Positions 54,588-63,107 of a stretch of 64,000 nt of DNA are shown here, piece after piece. Position numbers and translations under genes: made by a program. Where the stretch lies: NCBI GenBank assembly GCA_902540785.1, contig CACBOA010000003.1, forward strand, positions 20,682 through 84,681, given 5' to 3'. The number at the start of each line of letters is the position of its first letter. Position 1 is the first letter of the stretch. The notes under the pieces are model-generated. The model saw only the letters and a list, made by a program, of their open reading frames with translations. It searched no databases and was not told the DNA's origin. The stretch comes from an uncultured Pelagibacteraceae bacterium. GTDB taxonomy: Bacteria > Pseudomonadota > Alphaproteobacteria > Pelagibacterales > Pelagibacteraceae.

Positions 54588-55334
54588 ATGAGCACTGATC
54601 AAAATATATTGGTAAAATTAAACGATGCTGGTTTACAGTTGAACAACAAATGGTTAGTAAAAGGAGTCTCTCTACAAGTTGAAAAGGGTAAAATAGTTAC
54701 TCTCATAGGCCCAAATGGATCTGGAAAAAGCACAACAGCTAAAATTGCTCTAGGTATTTACAAAAAGATTGATGGTTCTGTTGAAAAATACACTAATAAA
54801 GTTGGATATGTTCCACAGAAAATTTCAATTGATTGGACGTTACCGCTAAGAGTAAATGATTTCATGATGTTAACAGAAAGTCTTAATAAAGAGACAATAG
54901 ATGAAGCTCTATCTTTAACTGGTGTCATTCATATTAAAGATAAAAATTTAGGAGATTTATCAGGTGGTGAATTTCAAAGAGTGCTACTTGCTAGAGCTAT
55001 ATCAAAAAAACCTGATCTATTAGTGCTTGATGAACCAGTACAAGGAGTTGATTTTACTGGTGAAATAGCTTTATACGAACTAATTAAGAAAATTTCTGAT
55101 GAATTAAGTTGTGGGATCTTATTAATTTCACACGACTTACATACAGTTATGAGTGCAACAGACCATGTTGTTTGTCTAAACGGCCATGTTTGTTGCTCAG
55201 GATCTCCAATGGATGTTGCAAAAAACAATGAGTATAAAGCCTTGTTTGGAGAACAAGCTTCTCAAATATTATCTAGATATCAGCATAAGCACGACCATAT
55301 TCATACGGATGAAGGTGAAATTAAAAAAAATTAG
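54588..55334 (+). CDS. znuC: zinc ABC transporter ATP-binding protein
   Basis: A 248-residue ATPase: Walker A GPNGSGKSTTAKIAL, Q-loop VPQK, signature DLSGGEFQRVLLARA, Walker B LLVLDEPVQGVD and the H-loop ISHDLHT. The His-rich tail (YQHKHDHIHTDEGEI) points to zinc. It pairs with the membrane subunit directly downstream, with no intergenic base. Confidence 0.94.
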   Translation: MSTDQNILVKLNDAGLQLNNKWLVKGVSLQVEKGKIVTLIGPNGSGKSTTAKIALGIYKKIDGSVEKYTNKVGYVPQKISIDWTLPLRVNDFMMLTESLNKETIDEALSLTGVIHIKDKNLGDLSGGEFQRVLLARAISKKPDLLVLDEPVQGVDFTGEIALYELIKKISDELSCGILLISHDLHTVMSATDHVVCLNGHVCCSGSPMDVAKNNEYKALFGEQASQILSRYQHKHDHIHTDEGEIKKN

Positions 55335-56138
55335 ATGTTTGATGATTTTTTTATAAGAGCTTTGGTAGCTGGAATTGGGGTTGCTTTTGTAACAGGACCT
55401 CTTGGTTGCTTTGTTATATGGAGAAGATTATCTTATTTTGGTGACACCTTGGCTCACTCTGCTCTATTGGGAGTGACATTAGCTTTTACTATGGAATTTA
55501 ATATTGCTATTTCAGTATTTGTTATTTCTTCCATAATAGCTTTAATTTTAATTCAACTTCAAAAAAAAACTAACTTACCAGGTGATGCTTTATTGGGTCT
55601 TCTAGCTCATTCGTCTCTGGCGGTTGGACTTGTTGTTATTGGTTTTTTAACATTCATTAGATTTGATATTATGGGATTATTATTTGGAGATATTTTAGCG
55701 GTTTCAGTTGATGATTTATTGATCATATGGATTGGAGGTGCATTAATCCTGTTAGTTCTAAAATTAATTTGGAAACCTTTATTTGCTTCAACAGTAAATT
55801 ATGAACTAGCAGAGGCAGAAGGATTAAATCCTGATAGAGCTAAAGCTATATTTACAATTTTAATGGCAGCAATCATTGCTATTTCAATTAAAATGGTTGG
55901 ATTACTATTAATTACTGGAATGCTGATTATTCCTGCTGCAATGGCCAGAAATTTATCATCAAGTCCTCAAAGTATGGTTATCTATTCAATTATAGGAGGA
56001 TTGTTATCTGTAATTATAGGATTGTTCACATCTTTAGAGTTTAATACTTCTTCAGGTCCATCAATTATAACAGCAGCCTTATTATTATTCATACTTTCAT
56101 TATTTAAGATAAAACAATCTATTAAATTGAAAAATTAA
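55335..56138 (+). CDS. znuB: zinc ABC transporter permease
   Basis: A 267-residue ABC-3 family permease with about eight helices. Segments FVIWRRLSYFGDTLAHSALLGVTLAF, GDALLGLLAHSSLAVGLVVI, LFGDILAVS and YELAEAEGLNPDRAKAIF are characteristic. It forms the zinc channel with ZnuC. The Fur-family regulator follows after 15 bases. Confidence 0.95.
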   Translation: MFDDFFIRALVAGIGVAFVTGPLGCFVIWRRLSYFGDTLAHSALLGVTLAFTMEFNIAISVFVISSIIALILIQLQKKTNLPGDALLGLLAHSSLAVGLVVIGFLTFIRFDIMGLLFGDILAVSVDDLLIIWIGGALILLVLKLIWKPLFASTVNYELAEAEGLNPDRAKAIFTILMAAIIAISIKMVGLLLITGMLIIPAAMARNLSSSPQSMVIYSIIGGLLSVIIGLFTSLEFNTSSGPSIITAALLLFILSLFKIKQSIKLKN

Positions 56139-56153
56139 TGAGGAATCAGTAAA

Positions 56154-56555
56154 ATGAAAACAATGCATAAAGAACATCCTCTCACAAAAAATCAGCAAAT
56201 TATTTTTGATTTAATTGATAAATCTCCTGAACCAATGAAAGCTTATTCAATCCTTTTTAGTGTTCAAAAAAAAGGTATTAAAGCTCCGTTACAAGTTTAT
56301 AGAGCATTAGATAAGCTAGTTGAAATAGGAAAAATTCATAAAATTGAAAGTCGAAATGCCTTTATTGCATGTCATAATTCAAGTTGCCAGGTATCAAAAG
56401 CTACTGCATTTTCAATCTGTGAGATTTGTGAGAAGATAACAGAAATCAGCAGTGCAAGTCTCTCTAAATACTTAGCTAACTTCAAAGACAAAGATGGTAT
56501 GAAATATAGTAAATACAATCTTGAGTTTTTTGGATTATGTAAAAAGTGTAGATAA
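56154..56555 (+). CDS. zur: Fur-family zinc regulator Zur
   Basis: A 133-residue Fur-fold protein: winged helix with PLTKNQQIIFDLIDKSPEPMKAYSIL and QVYRALDKLVEIGKIHKIESRNAFIAC, then a metal domain with CHNSSCQ, ICEICEKI and the final CKKC cysteines. Its place after znuCB marks it as Zur. It likely represses its own operon and znuA through the tandem operators. A GAGGAATCAG ribosome site precedes it. Confidence 0.9.
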   Translation: MKTMHKEHPLTKNQQIIFDLIDKSPEPMKAYSILFSVQKKGIKAPLQVYRALDKLVEIGKIHKIESRNAFIACHNSSCQVSKATAFSICEICEKITEISSASLSKYLANFKDKDGMKYSKYNLEFFGLCKKCR

Positions 56556-56613
56556 TCCTTTATTTTAATAAATTCTTAACATAACTGGAATAATAATAAC
56601 GAAAGGAAATTTT

Positions 56614-56835
56614 ATGTTTATAAAAAAATATCTAAAGTGGATCAGTACGTTTCTAGTTTTAGTGGGAATACTTCTTACAAATTTAAATATATATCCATTA
56701 AATATATATTTTCATGGATTGGGAGTTGTTGGATGGACCATTGCTGGATTTATTAGCAAAGATAAAGCGATACTAACAAATTTTGGATTACAAATTCCAT
56801 TATTTGTTATTGGAATTTATAAGATTATTTTTTAA
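56614..56835 (+). CDS. small three-helix membrane protein
   Basis: A 73-residue protein with helices WISTFLVLVGILLTNL, YFHGLGVVGWTIAGFI and LQIPLFVIGIYKIIF, and polar Lys-rich ends. Similar short proteins of unknown function (DUF6552-like) occur in marine Alphaproteobacteria; the family assignment is tentative. An AAAGGAAA ribosome-binding site precedes the ATG. It ends directly before arsC. Confidence 0.6.
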   Translation: MFIKKYLKWISTFLVLVGILLTNLNIYPLNIYFHGLGVVGWTIAGFISKDKAILTNFGLQIPLFVIGIYKIIF

Positions 56836-57267
56836 ATGAAGAATATATTGTTTGTTTGCACAGGTAATTCAGCAAGAAGTATTATTGCTGAAAGTATAAT
56901 AAATAACGAGTATGACGATATGTATAAAGGTTTTAGTGCTGGGAGTAATCCAACAGGAAAAATTAATGAAGATGTGAAGAATTATTTATTATCAAAACAT
57001 TATGATCTTTCAAATTATAGATCTAAAAATTTTAATGAGTTTATTAATGATCAAATTAAAATGGATTATGTGATTACAGTTTGTAATAATGCCAATAACG
57101 AAGTCTGTCCTATTTGGCCAAATAAAGATCAGATAATTCATTGGGATATAGAGGATCCTGTTAAATTACTTAATGAAACAAACGACTTAAATAAAAAAGA
57201 TGAAATAATAGAAAAAGTTTACAATAATATTCATAAAAGAATAAAGGAACTATTTAATGAAAAATAA
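56836..57267 (+). CDS. arsC: arsenate reductase, low-molecular-weight phosphatase type
   Basis: A 143-residue ArsC: P-loop CTGNSARS with Cys8, and the second and third cysteines in VCNNANNEVCP (Cys83 and Cys91), matching the Cys10/Cys82/Cys89 arrangement of thioredoxin-coupled ArsC. SAGSNPTGKINEDV and HWDIEDP are family segments. It reduces arsenate to arsenite. The aquaporin-like gene overlaps its end by 11 bases, matching the ArsC-AqpS pairing in rhizobia, where arsenite leaves through the channel. No ArsR is visible. Confidence 0.9.
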   Translation: MKNILFVCTGNSARSIIAESIINNEYDDMYKGFSAGSNPTGKINEDVKNYLLSKHYDLSNYRSKNFNEFINDQIKMDYVITVCNNANNEVCPIWPNKDQIIHWDIEDPVKLLNETNDLNKKDEIIEKVYNNIHKRIKELFNEK

Positions 57268-57916
57268 AAGCCGCTATTTTCTTGCTGAACTATTAGGAAG
57301 TTGTTTTTTAGTAATGATTATTGTTGGTTCAGGTTTAATGGCTGAAAACTTAACTAATGATGTTGCTGTGATGTTAATAGCTAATACTATAGCAACAGGA
57401 GCAGGTTTATTTGTGCTTATTACAGTTTTTGCTGATGTATCAGGAGCTCACTTTAATCCATTTGTAAGTATCGCAATGGCAATAACGGGTAAATTAAAAA
57501 AGAAACTATTACCCTACTATATCATTGCTCAATTGGTTGGTTGCTTAATTGGTGTTGGTTTAGCTAATTTCTTTTTTGAACATGAAGTTTATGAATTGTC
57601 TACTAAATCAAGAGATGGAATTTACATACTCACATCTGAGGTAATAGCAACATTAGGGCTTATAATTATAATTTTTGGGTCTATGAAGTCGGGCAAAATT
57701 GCTGTTGCTGCTAGTGTTGGTCTTTATATTACTGCTGGTTATTGGTTTACTTCTTCAACTTCTTTTGCAAATCCTGCGGTTGCTATTGCCAGAACATTTA
57801 CAGAATCTTTTACTGGTATTAGTTATTTAAATACTCCTTATTATATTTTAGCTGAGCTTATTGGAATGTTAATTGCTGTACTTATTGTTAAAAAGTTATT
57901 TTTAGAAAAAAATTGA
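57257..57916 (+). CDS. aquaporin family channel (AqpS-like)
   Basis: A 219-residue MIP channel with six helices. The first half-helix motif is NPF rather than NPA (GAHFNPFVSIA, Asn67), the second is NPA (SFANPAVAIAR, Asn172) with the selectivity Arg179. The start is LLGSCFLVMIIVGSGLMAE. Linkage to arsC suggests arsenite or another uncharged solute leaves through it, as for Sinorhizobium AqpS. Water or other neutral solutes are possible. Confidence 0.85.
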   Translation: MKNKSRYFLAELLGSCFLVMIIVGSGLMAENLTNDVAVMLIANTIATGAGLFVLITVFADVSGAHFNPFVSIAMAITGKLKKKLLPYYIIAQLVGCLIGVGLANFFFEHEVYELSTKSRDGIYILTSEVIATLGLIIIIFGSMKSGKIAVAASVGLYITAGYWFTSSTSFANPAVAIARTFTESFTGISYLNTPYYILAELIGMLIAVLIVKKLFLEKN

Positions 57917-58404
57917 AAAATATAAAACTTACCAATCGAATAAGTTTAATTAACAAAAAATTTAAAAAAAAAGAGTTTTATCATTATCTTAAAACTTCTA
58001 ATCTTTCATTAGTAATACCTAAGATTAAAGACAAATATGTAGTAGTTTCCCAAAAAAGAGTTCCAATTAATAAAATTAACTACGAGTTTCCTTCTGGCAT
58101 AGTGGAAAAAAAGGAAACAACTCTCCAATCAGCATATAAGGAATTAAGAGAAGAAACAGGATATAGATCAAGATCAAAATTGAGTAAAATAATAACTTTT
58201 TATAATGAACCTGGAAGACTAACTACTAAAATTACTGGTTATTACACAGAAGACTTAATTAAAATTTCGAAACCAGAACAAGGTATAAGAATTCATCTTT
58301 TTAATCAAAGAGAGATATTTAAATTAATATTAAATCAAAAATTCAATAATAGTTCTCATATAGCAATGTTTTTTTATTTAATAACAGTTCTTAAAAAACT
58401 ATAA
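57913..58404 (+). CDS. NUDIX hydrolase
   Basis: A 163-residue protein with the NUDIX box GIVEKKETTLQSAYKELREETGY (GX5EX7REXXEEXG), preceded by VVVSQKRVPINKINYEFPSG, typical of ADP-ribose pyrophosphatase-like members. The start is a TTG that overlaps the aquaporin stop by four bases (TTGA); no in-frame ATG lies near. It probably hydrolyses a nucleoside diphosphate sugar. Part of the arsC operon by spacing only. Confidence 0.82.
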   Translation: MKNIKLTNRISLINKKFKKKEFYHYLKTSNLSLVIPKIKDKYVVVSQKRVPINKINYEFPSGIVEKKETTLQSAYKELREETGYRSRSKLSKIITFYNEPGRLTTKITGYYTEDLIKISKPEQGIRIHLFNQREIFKLILNQKFNNSSHIAMFFYLITVLKKL

Positions 58405-58483
58405 ACTAAAGGTTGTATCAAAATATCTTTTTTATTTAAGGATTATATGATTAAATCAAATATTAAATAATTCGGAGGCAGTA

Positions 58484-58693
58484 ATGAGAAAAAAACTAAA
58501 AAAAAATGAAAAGAAAAAAACAAAGATATTAAAATCAATAGACAAACTTAAAAATAAAATTACAGCAAAAGAAAAAAAATTATCAAGCCTTAATATTAAA
58601 ATTGCTGGTCTAGAAAAAAAGGTTGCAGAAAAAAAAGCAAAAAAGCTTGCTAAGAAAAATGCAGAGCAGTCTCCTGCATCTATAAATAATTAA
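58484..58693 (+). CDS. short Lys-rich coiled-coil protein
   Basis: A 69-residue protein with about 40 percent Lys and a heptad-like run LKSIDKLKNKITAKEKKLSSLNIKIAGLEKKVAEKKAKK. No signal or membrane segment. A near-perfect Shine-Dalgarno GGAGG lies seven bases before the ATG, stronger than at most genes here, so it is likely translated. Unknown function; the basic, helical character would suit a nucleic-acid or ribosome-associated protein. Confidence 0.55.
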   Translation: MRKKLKKNEKKKTKILKSIDKLKNKITAKEKKLSSLNIKIAGLEKKVAEKKAKKLAKKNAEQSPASINN

Positions 58694-58704
58694 TTGCAAA
58701 TCGT

Positions 58705-58738
58705 CTTTCTCCCTTCTCATTTAAGAGAAGGAAGAAAG
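58705..58738 (+). terminator. long hairpin after the coiled-coil gene
   Basis: CTTTCT-C-CCTTCTC pairs with GAGAAGG-A-AGAAAG around the loop ATTTAA: 13 pairs with one C-A mismatch. It follows the coiled-coil gene by 11 bases. There is no T-run, so it could be a processing or stability hairpin rather than an intrinsic terminator. Confidence 0.45.
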
Positions 58739-58746
58739 TAGTTAAT

Positions 58747-58795
58747 CATCAAAATTTAAACAGGGGAAGAAATAATGAATATTTAAACTTTGATG
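58747..58795 (+). other. second hairpin with a loop holding a ribosome-binding-like site
   Basis: CATCAAA-A-TTTAAA pairs with TTTAAA-C-TTTGATG: 13 pairs with one A-C mismatch. The 21-base loop carries AGGGGAAG and an ATG followed by two codons and a stop. No longer ORF. The rest of the 220-base gap to ppx shows nothing recognisable. Confidence 0.45.
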
Positions 58796-58914
58796 GTGCT
58801 TTATACATAAACTAAATTACAAAATTATTTACTTATTGTTAAAGTTAAATGAATTTAAATTAAAATAATGTTACAAAAAAATATCACTCAATTAAAAATA
58901 GAATTAAATTTAAT

Positions 58915-60426
58915 TTATCTTGAATTATTTGAGTAAATTACTCTTGGTTCTAAAAATAATTCTCTAGCAAGAGCTTTAAATCTTTTAGTAACTTGTTTTG
59001 AGATTATTTCTTGATGTTGTGATGGAATTTTTAAAAATACAGCATTACCTCTTTTATACAATTTAAACTCTTCAAGAAATATCGTAGATATCGAGGTCAA
59101 TGATTGTGAAAATCTCAATGCTGCTCCAACTTGTTTGCTTGAAAAAATTTCATTATTATTTAAAAAAGTTAGATACTCCATCTTTGGATTATACTTGATA
59201 CTACAGTACCGCCAATAACATGACAAAGCTAATTGTATTCTTTCTTTATGAGTCAATCTAAGTAAAGGAGTATTTATTGTTTCTTGAAATACCAATTCAG
59301 CTTTTTGAAATGCTCCTAATCCCCAATCCATATGACTTAATACACATGCCAGATATAATAATTTCTTATTAAAATGTTCATTGCCTTCAAAAACTGGCTG
59401 AATAAAATCATAATATTTTTTATAGTTCGATCCTAGATCACCTCTTTTTTTTGCAATATTCTCAAGTGCTTTATGAAAAATTTCTGATTCTTTTACATCT
59501 TTAAAATAGTCAATTGATAAAGAACCTTCACGCAAACCGCTTATAGAACAAATTATATTTCTTGGATTTGTAACTCTCATAATTTCATCAAGTATAATGC
59601 AACTATAAGGTAAATACGCTGTTCTAGATTTTGAAATATACTCAACTGTTTTGAGTTTAGATTTATTAAAAGATGAAATTTTTTCAACAAACTTAGATAA
59701 AACATTGTTATCAATACTATATTGATGAATTATATGTACCGGATGATTATTTTGAAAAAGATGTAATTTAAATAATGCTCGCCAGGTACCTCCAACTAAA
59801 TATAGATTATTAAATTTCTTTTTTGAAAGCCATTTTTCTTCTCTTAATAATTTTTTGATATATTTTGCTAAATTTCTTTTTTTAACTATAGGATTATTTA
59901 ATAATCTTAAAACTCCAATAGGTAATGAGGTTTTATTAGTAACTATATTATTTTCAACTCGAGCTAATTCTAAACTTCCACCTCCAAGATCAGCAACTAA
60001 TCCATTGACATTTTCAAAGCCTATTTTTACTCCCTCAGCTGAGCATTCAGCTTCTTCTTCACCAGATAATATATTAATCTTAGTTTTAAAAAGTTTTTCA
60101 ACTTCATTAATAAATGGTTTTGTATCAGTCGCTTCTCTTAAAACTGCTGTTGCAATGATTTTAAGATTTGTGATTTTTGAAACATTTAAAATTTCAGAGA
60201 ATCTTTTTAAAACTTTTAAAGCATATTCGGTACCAGATCTGTGAAGTTTTTTGGATTTATCTAAATTTTTTCCAAGTTCACAAACTGCTTTTTCATTAAA
60301 AAAAGGCACACGAGAAGAACTGAAATCTTCATAAATTAGCATTCTTATAGAGTTTGATCCAATGTCTATTATAGCTAATTTTGCCTGATTTAATTTTAAA
60401 CTATTTTTACTTTTAATTACTTCCAC
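58915..60426 (-). CDS. ppx: exopolyphosphatase / guanosine pentaphosphatase (Ppx/GppA)
   Basis: A 503-residue ASKHA-fold phosphatase: LAIIDIGSNSIRMLIYE (phosphate 1), VADLGGGSLELARV (phosphate 2), STAVLREATDTK-like ATAVLREATD and LSGEEEAECSAEGVKIG. The longer C-terminal part is an HD-like helical domain. It breaks down polyphosphate. It overlaps ppk by 14 bases, so ppk and ppx form an operon. Confidence 0.93.
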   Translation of the reverse strand: MEVIKSKNSLKLNQAKLAIIDIGSNSIRMLIYEDFSSSRVPFFNEKAVCELGKNLDKSKKLHRSGTEYALKVLKRFSEILNVSKITNLKIIATAVLREATDTKPFINEVEKLFKTKINILSGEEEAECSAEGVKIGFENVNGLVADLGGGSLELARVENNIVTNKTSLPIGVLRLLNNPIVKKRNLAKYIKKLLREEKWLSKKKFNNLYLVGGTWRALFKLHLFQNNHPVHIIHQYSIDNNVLSKFVEKISSFNKSKLKTVEYISKSRTAYLPYSCIILDEIMRVTNPRNIICSISGLREGSLSIDYFKDVKESEIFHKALENIAKKRGDLGSNYKKYYDFIQPVFEGNEHFNKKLLYLACVLSHMDWGLGAFQKAELVFQETINTPLLRLTHKERIQLALSCYWRYCSIKYNPKMEYLTFLNNNEIFSSKQVGAALRFSQSLTSISTIFLEEFKLYKRGNAVFLKIPSQHQEIISKQVTKRFKALARELFLEPRVIYSNNSR

Positions 60427-62569
60427 TTTTAATCAATCTTAAGTGCAGTTGTTTAGGCTGCATTCTTAGTTTAGCTTTACCTCTTCCAGATAAGCTCGGA
60501 TTATTCATAAAATATTCATGAGCTGAAAAGGAATCGCTCTTACTATATTTAATTTTTTTATAATTACCATCAGCTTCAAGTTCCCAGCTCTGATTAGTAT
60601 CAAGATAATTTGCCAACATTATTTGATCTAAGATCTGTTCATGAACAGTCTCATTTTCAATTGGGACTAGAAGTTCTACCCTTCGATTTAAATTTCTCGG
60701 CATTAAATCAGCTGACGAAATATATACTTTTGCATTTCTATTAGGCATTTTTTTTGTACCATTACTAAAGCAGTAAATTCTAGAATGCTCTAAAAATCTT
60801 CCTATGATACTTTTTACAAATATGTTTTCTGATCTATCTTTTACTCCTGGTCTTAAACAACAAACACCCCTTACAAATAAATGAATTTTTACACCAGCAT
60901 TCGAAGCTTCATAAAATTTATCAATAATTTCTGGATCTACTAAAGAGTTCATTTTTGCCCAAATAGCTGCAAATTTTCCATTTTTAGAATTTTTAATTTC
61001 AGCATCAATATTTTCATTTAAGGTTTGCCTCATATTTACTGGCGAAATAGAAATTTTATTTAAATTTTTTGGTTTTGCGTATCCTGTTACATAATTGAAA
61101 AACTTTTCAACATCTGATGCCATTTTCTTATCACAACTAAATAAAGACAAATCAGTATAAATTTTAGCATTTACTGGATGATAATTGCCAGTTCCTAAAT
61201 GAAAATAAGTTTGTATTTTACCCTGTTCTCTTCTTAAAACTAATGATGATTTTGCATGAGTTTTATATTTAGCAAAACCATAAACAATTTGAACACCTAC
61301 TTTTTCTAAACTTCTTGATAGTTGAATATTAGCTTCCTCATCAAATCTAGCTTTAATTTCAATTAAAGCGGTAACTGTTTTTCCGTTTTCTGCAGCTGTT
61401 ATTAAAGCTTTAACAATAGGTGAGTCTAGAGTTGTTCTATATAGAGTTTGTTTTATAGCTATAACTTTTTTATCATTTGCTGCTTGGTTTAAAAATTCAA
61501 TTACTGAGTCAAATGTTTCAAAAGGATGATGAACAACTAAATCTTTCTTTTTAATAGTTTCAAAAAAATTATCATTATATTCTTTTAATCTTTCAACTTC
61601 TCTAGGTGTAAAATGTTTAAATCTTAATTTTGGATTTTTTACTTTACATATTTGATCTATATCTTGAATTCCAACAAGGCCAGCAACATCGTAAATATAG
61701 TCAGGATTTATATCTAATTTATTAGTTATAAATCTTATCAATTCGTTATCACTATTTTCAAGAACCTCTAAACGAACAATATCACCCGTTCTACGTCTTT
61801 TTAAAGCCAATTCAAAAGATCTAACCAAATCTTCTGCTTCCTCTTGAATCTCTACATCGCTGTCTCTTATTACTCTAAAAATCATTTTCTTTTCTAAATC
61901 ATGATCTGGAAAAATTTCATTAGCAAAAAAACTTATTACATCATCTAGAATCACAAATTTCTTATGATTTTTTGAAGACTCAATTTCAATAAATCTAGAT
62001 AATGCTTTTGGTATTACTATTATTGAGTTTAAAATCCTTTTTTTATTTTTTTTTCTTAACTTCATTACAATTGCTCTTCCTTGATTGATTATAAATGGAA
62101 ATGGATGTGCAGGATCAATTGCTGATGGTGTTAATAAAGGGTAAATCTCTTCTTTAAATATTTCTAAAAGTTTTTTTTTATCCTTAGTATTTAAATTAAC
62201 TGGTTTAACTAAATTGATACTATTTTTTTTTAATTCCATAATCAGTTGAATAAAAATTTTGTTCTGTTTTTTTAATAGATTCTTAGTTTCAAGCACTACC
62301 TCATCCATTTGCTCTTCAGGTGTCAAACCATCAGAGCTTAGTGAGTCAACTTCTTGTTTTATTTGACTATATAACCCAGCTACACGGACCATAAAAAATT
62401 CATCTAGATTAGACCCAGCAATTGATAAAAACTTTACTCTTTCATAAAGAGGATTTTCGATATTTTGCGCCTCTAAAAGTACTCTATCGTTGAATTTTAA
62501 CCAAGAAAGCTCTCTATTTATATATTTAGATTTCAACTCTTCTTTATGTTGTTTTTTTAAAGCAGTCAT
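60413..62569 (-). CDS. ppk: polyphosphate kinase 1
   Basis: A 718-residue PPK1: N domain YINRELSWLKFNDRVLLEA, head domain, and the catalytic C1/C2 domains with KTHAKSSLVLRRE (phosphohistidine His), YFHLGTGNYHPVNAKIYTDLSLF and YISSADLMPRNLNRRVELL. It makes polyphosphate from ATP. The length is normal. Its ATG is 13 bases from the divergent sixA ATG. Confidence 0.95.
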   Translation of the reverse strand: MTALKKQHKEELKSKYINRELSWLKFNDRVLLEAQNIENPLYERVKFLSIAGSNLDEFFMVRVAGLYSQIKQEVDSLSSDGLTPEEQMDEVVLETKNLLKKQNKIFIQLIMELKKNSINLVKPVNLNTKDKKKLLEIFKEEIYPLLTPSAIDPAHPFPFIINQGRAIVMKLRKKNKKRILNSIIVIPKALSRFIEIESSKNHKKFVILDDVISFFANEIFPDHDLEKKMIFRVIRDSDVEIQEEAEDLVRSFELALKRRRTGDIVRLEVLENSDNELIRFITNKLDINPDYIYDVAGLVGIQDIDQICKVKNPKLRFKHFTPREVERLKEYNDNFFETIKKKDLVVHHPFETFDSVIEFLNQAANDKKVIAIKQTLYRTTLDSPIVKALITAAENGKTVTALIEIKARFDEEANIQLSRSLEKVGVQIVYGFAKYKTHAKSSLVLRREQGKIQTYFHLGTGNYHPVNAKIYTDLSLFSCDKKMASDVEKFFNYVTGYAKPKNLNKISISPVNMRQTLNENIDAEIKNSKNGKFAAIWAKMNSLVDPEIIDKFYEASNAGVKIHLFVRGVCCLRPGVKDRSENIFVKSIIGRFLEHSRIYCFSNGTKKMPNRNAKVYISSADLMPRNLNRRVELLVPIENETVHEQILDQIMLANYLDTNQSWELEADGNYKKIKYSKSDSFSAHEYFMNNPSLSGRGKAKLRMQPKQLHLRLIKSGSN

Positions 62570-62582
62570 ATATTTAGATTTT

Positions 62583-63107
62583 ATGTATCAATTATACGTC
62601 ATGAGACACGCAAAATCTAGTTGGGATGATTTAAGTATTAATGATTTTGATAGACCACTTACTAAAAGAGGCAAGAAAAATGCAAAAATGATTTGTGAAT
62701 TTTTTGTTAAAAAAAAATTTGAATTTGATTATGCATTAATTTCATCATCAAAAAGAACAAAAAAAACTTTTCAAATTTTATCCAAGAAAATTAATAAGCC
62801 AAAAAAAGTTAATTTTTCAAAAGATTTATATTTAGTTGATGAGAATGCAATTGTAAAAAAAATTAAAGAAATATCCAGTGAATATAAATCAATTTTGATT
62901 ATAAACCATGAACCATCAGTGAAAAATTTAGTACGAAATCTTACAAAAAATCATAATACGAATAATTTTAAACTAATGAATTATAAATTCCCAACAGCAG
63001 CATTTGCAAAAATTGAGTTTGATATTAAATCCTGGAATGAAGTTGAGAAAAAGGGAGTATTAAAAAAATTTATAAGACCCAAAGATCTTCAAGATTCTAA
63101 AGAATAA
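62583..63107 (+). CDS. sixA: phosphohistidine phosphatase SixA-like
   Basis: A 174-residue histidine phosphatase: LYVMRHAKSSWDD with the catalytic His, LTKRGKKNAKMICEFF, DYALISSSKRTKKTFQIL and INHEPSVKNLVRNL. I use the ATG giving MYQLYVMRHAK, since the frame upstream is a shadow of ppk. SixA removes phosphate from His phosphotransfer proteins. It sits next to the phosphate genes; the substrate here is unknown. Convergent with phoB, overlapping by 19 bases. Confidence 0.87.
   Translation: MYQLYVMRHAKSSWDDLSINDFDRPLTKRGKKNAKMICEFFVKKKFEFDYALISSSKRTKKTFQILSKKINKPKKVNFSKDLYLVDENAIVKKIKEISSEYKSILIINHEPSVKNLVRNLTKNHNTNNFKLMNYKFPTAAFAKIEFDIKSWNEVEKKGVLKKFIRPKDLQDSKE

Noticed and set aside
62490..62582. 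Longer SixA start
   Set aside because: The extra residues are the reverse of the ppk 5' end; SixA proteins start right before the RHA motif.
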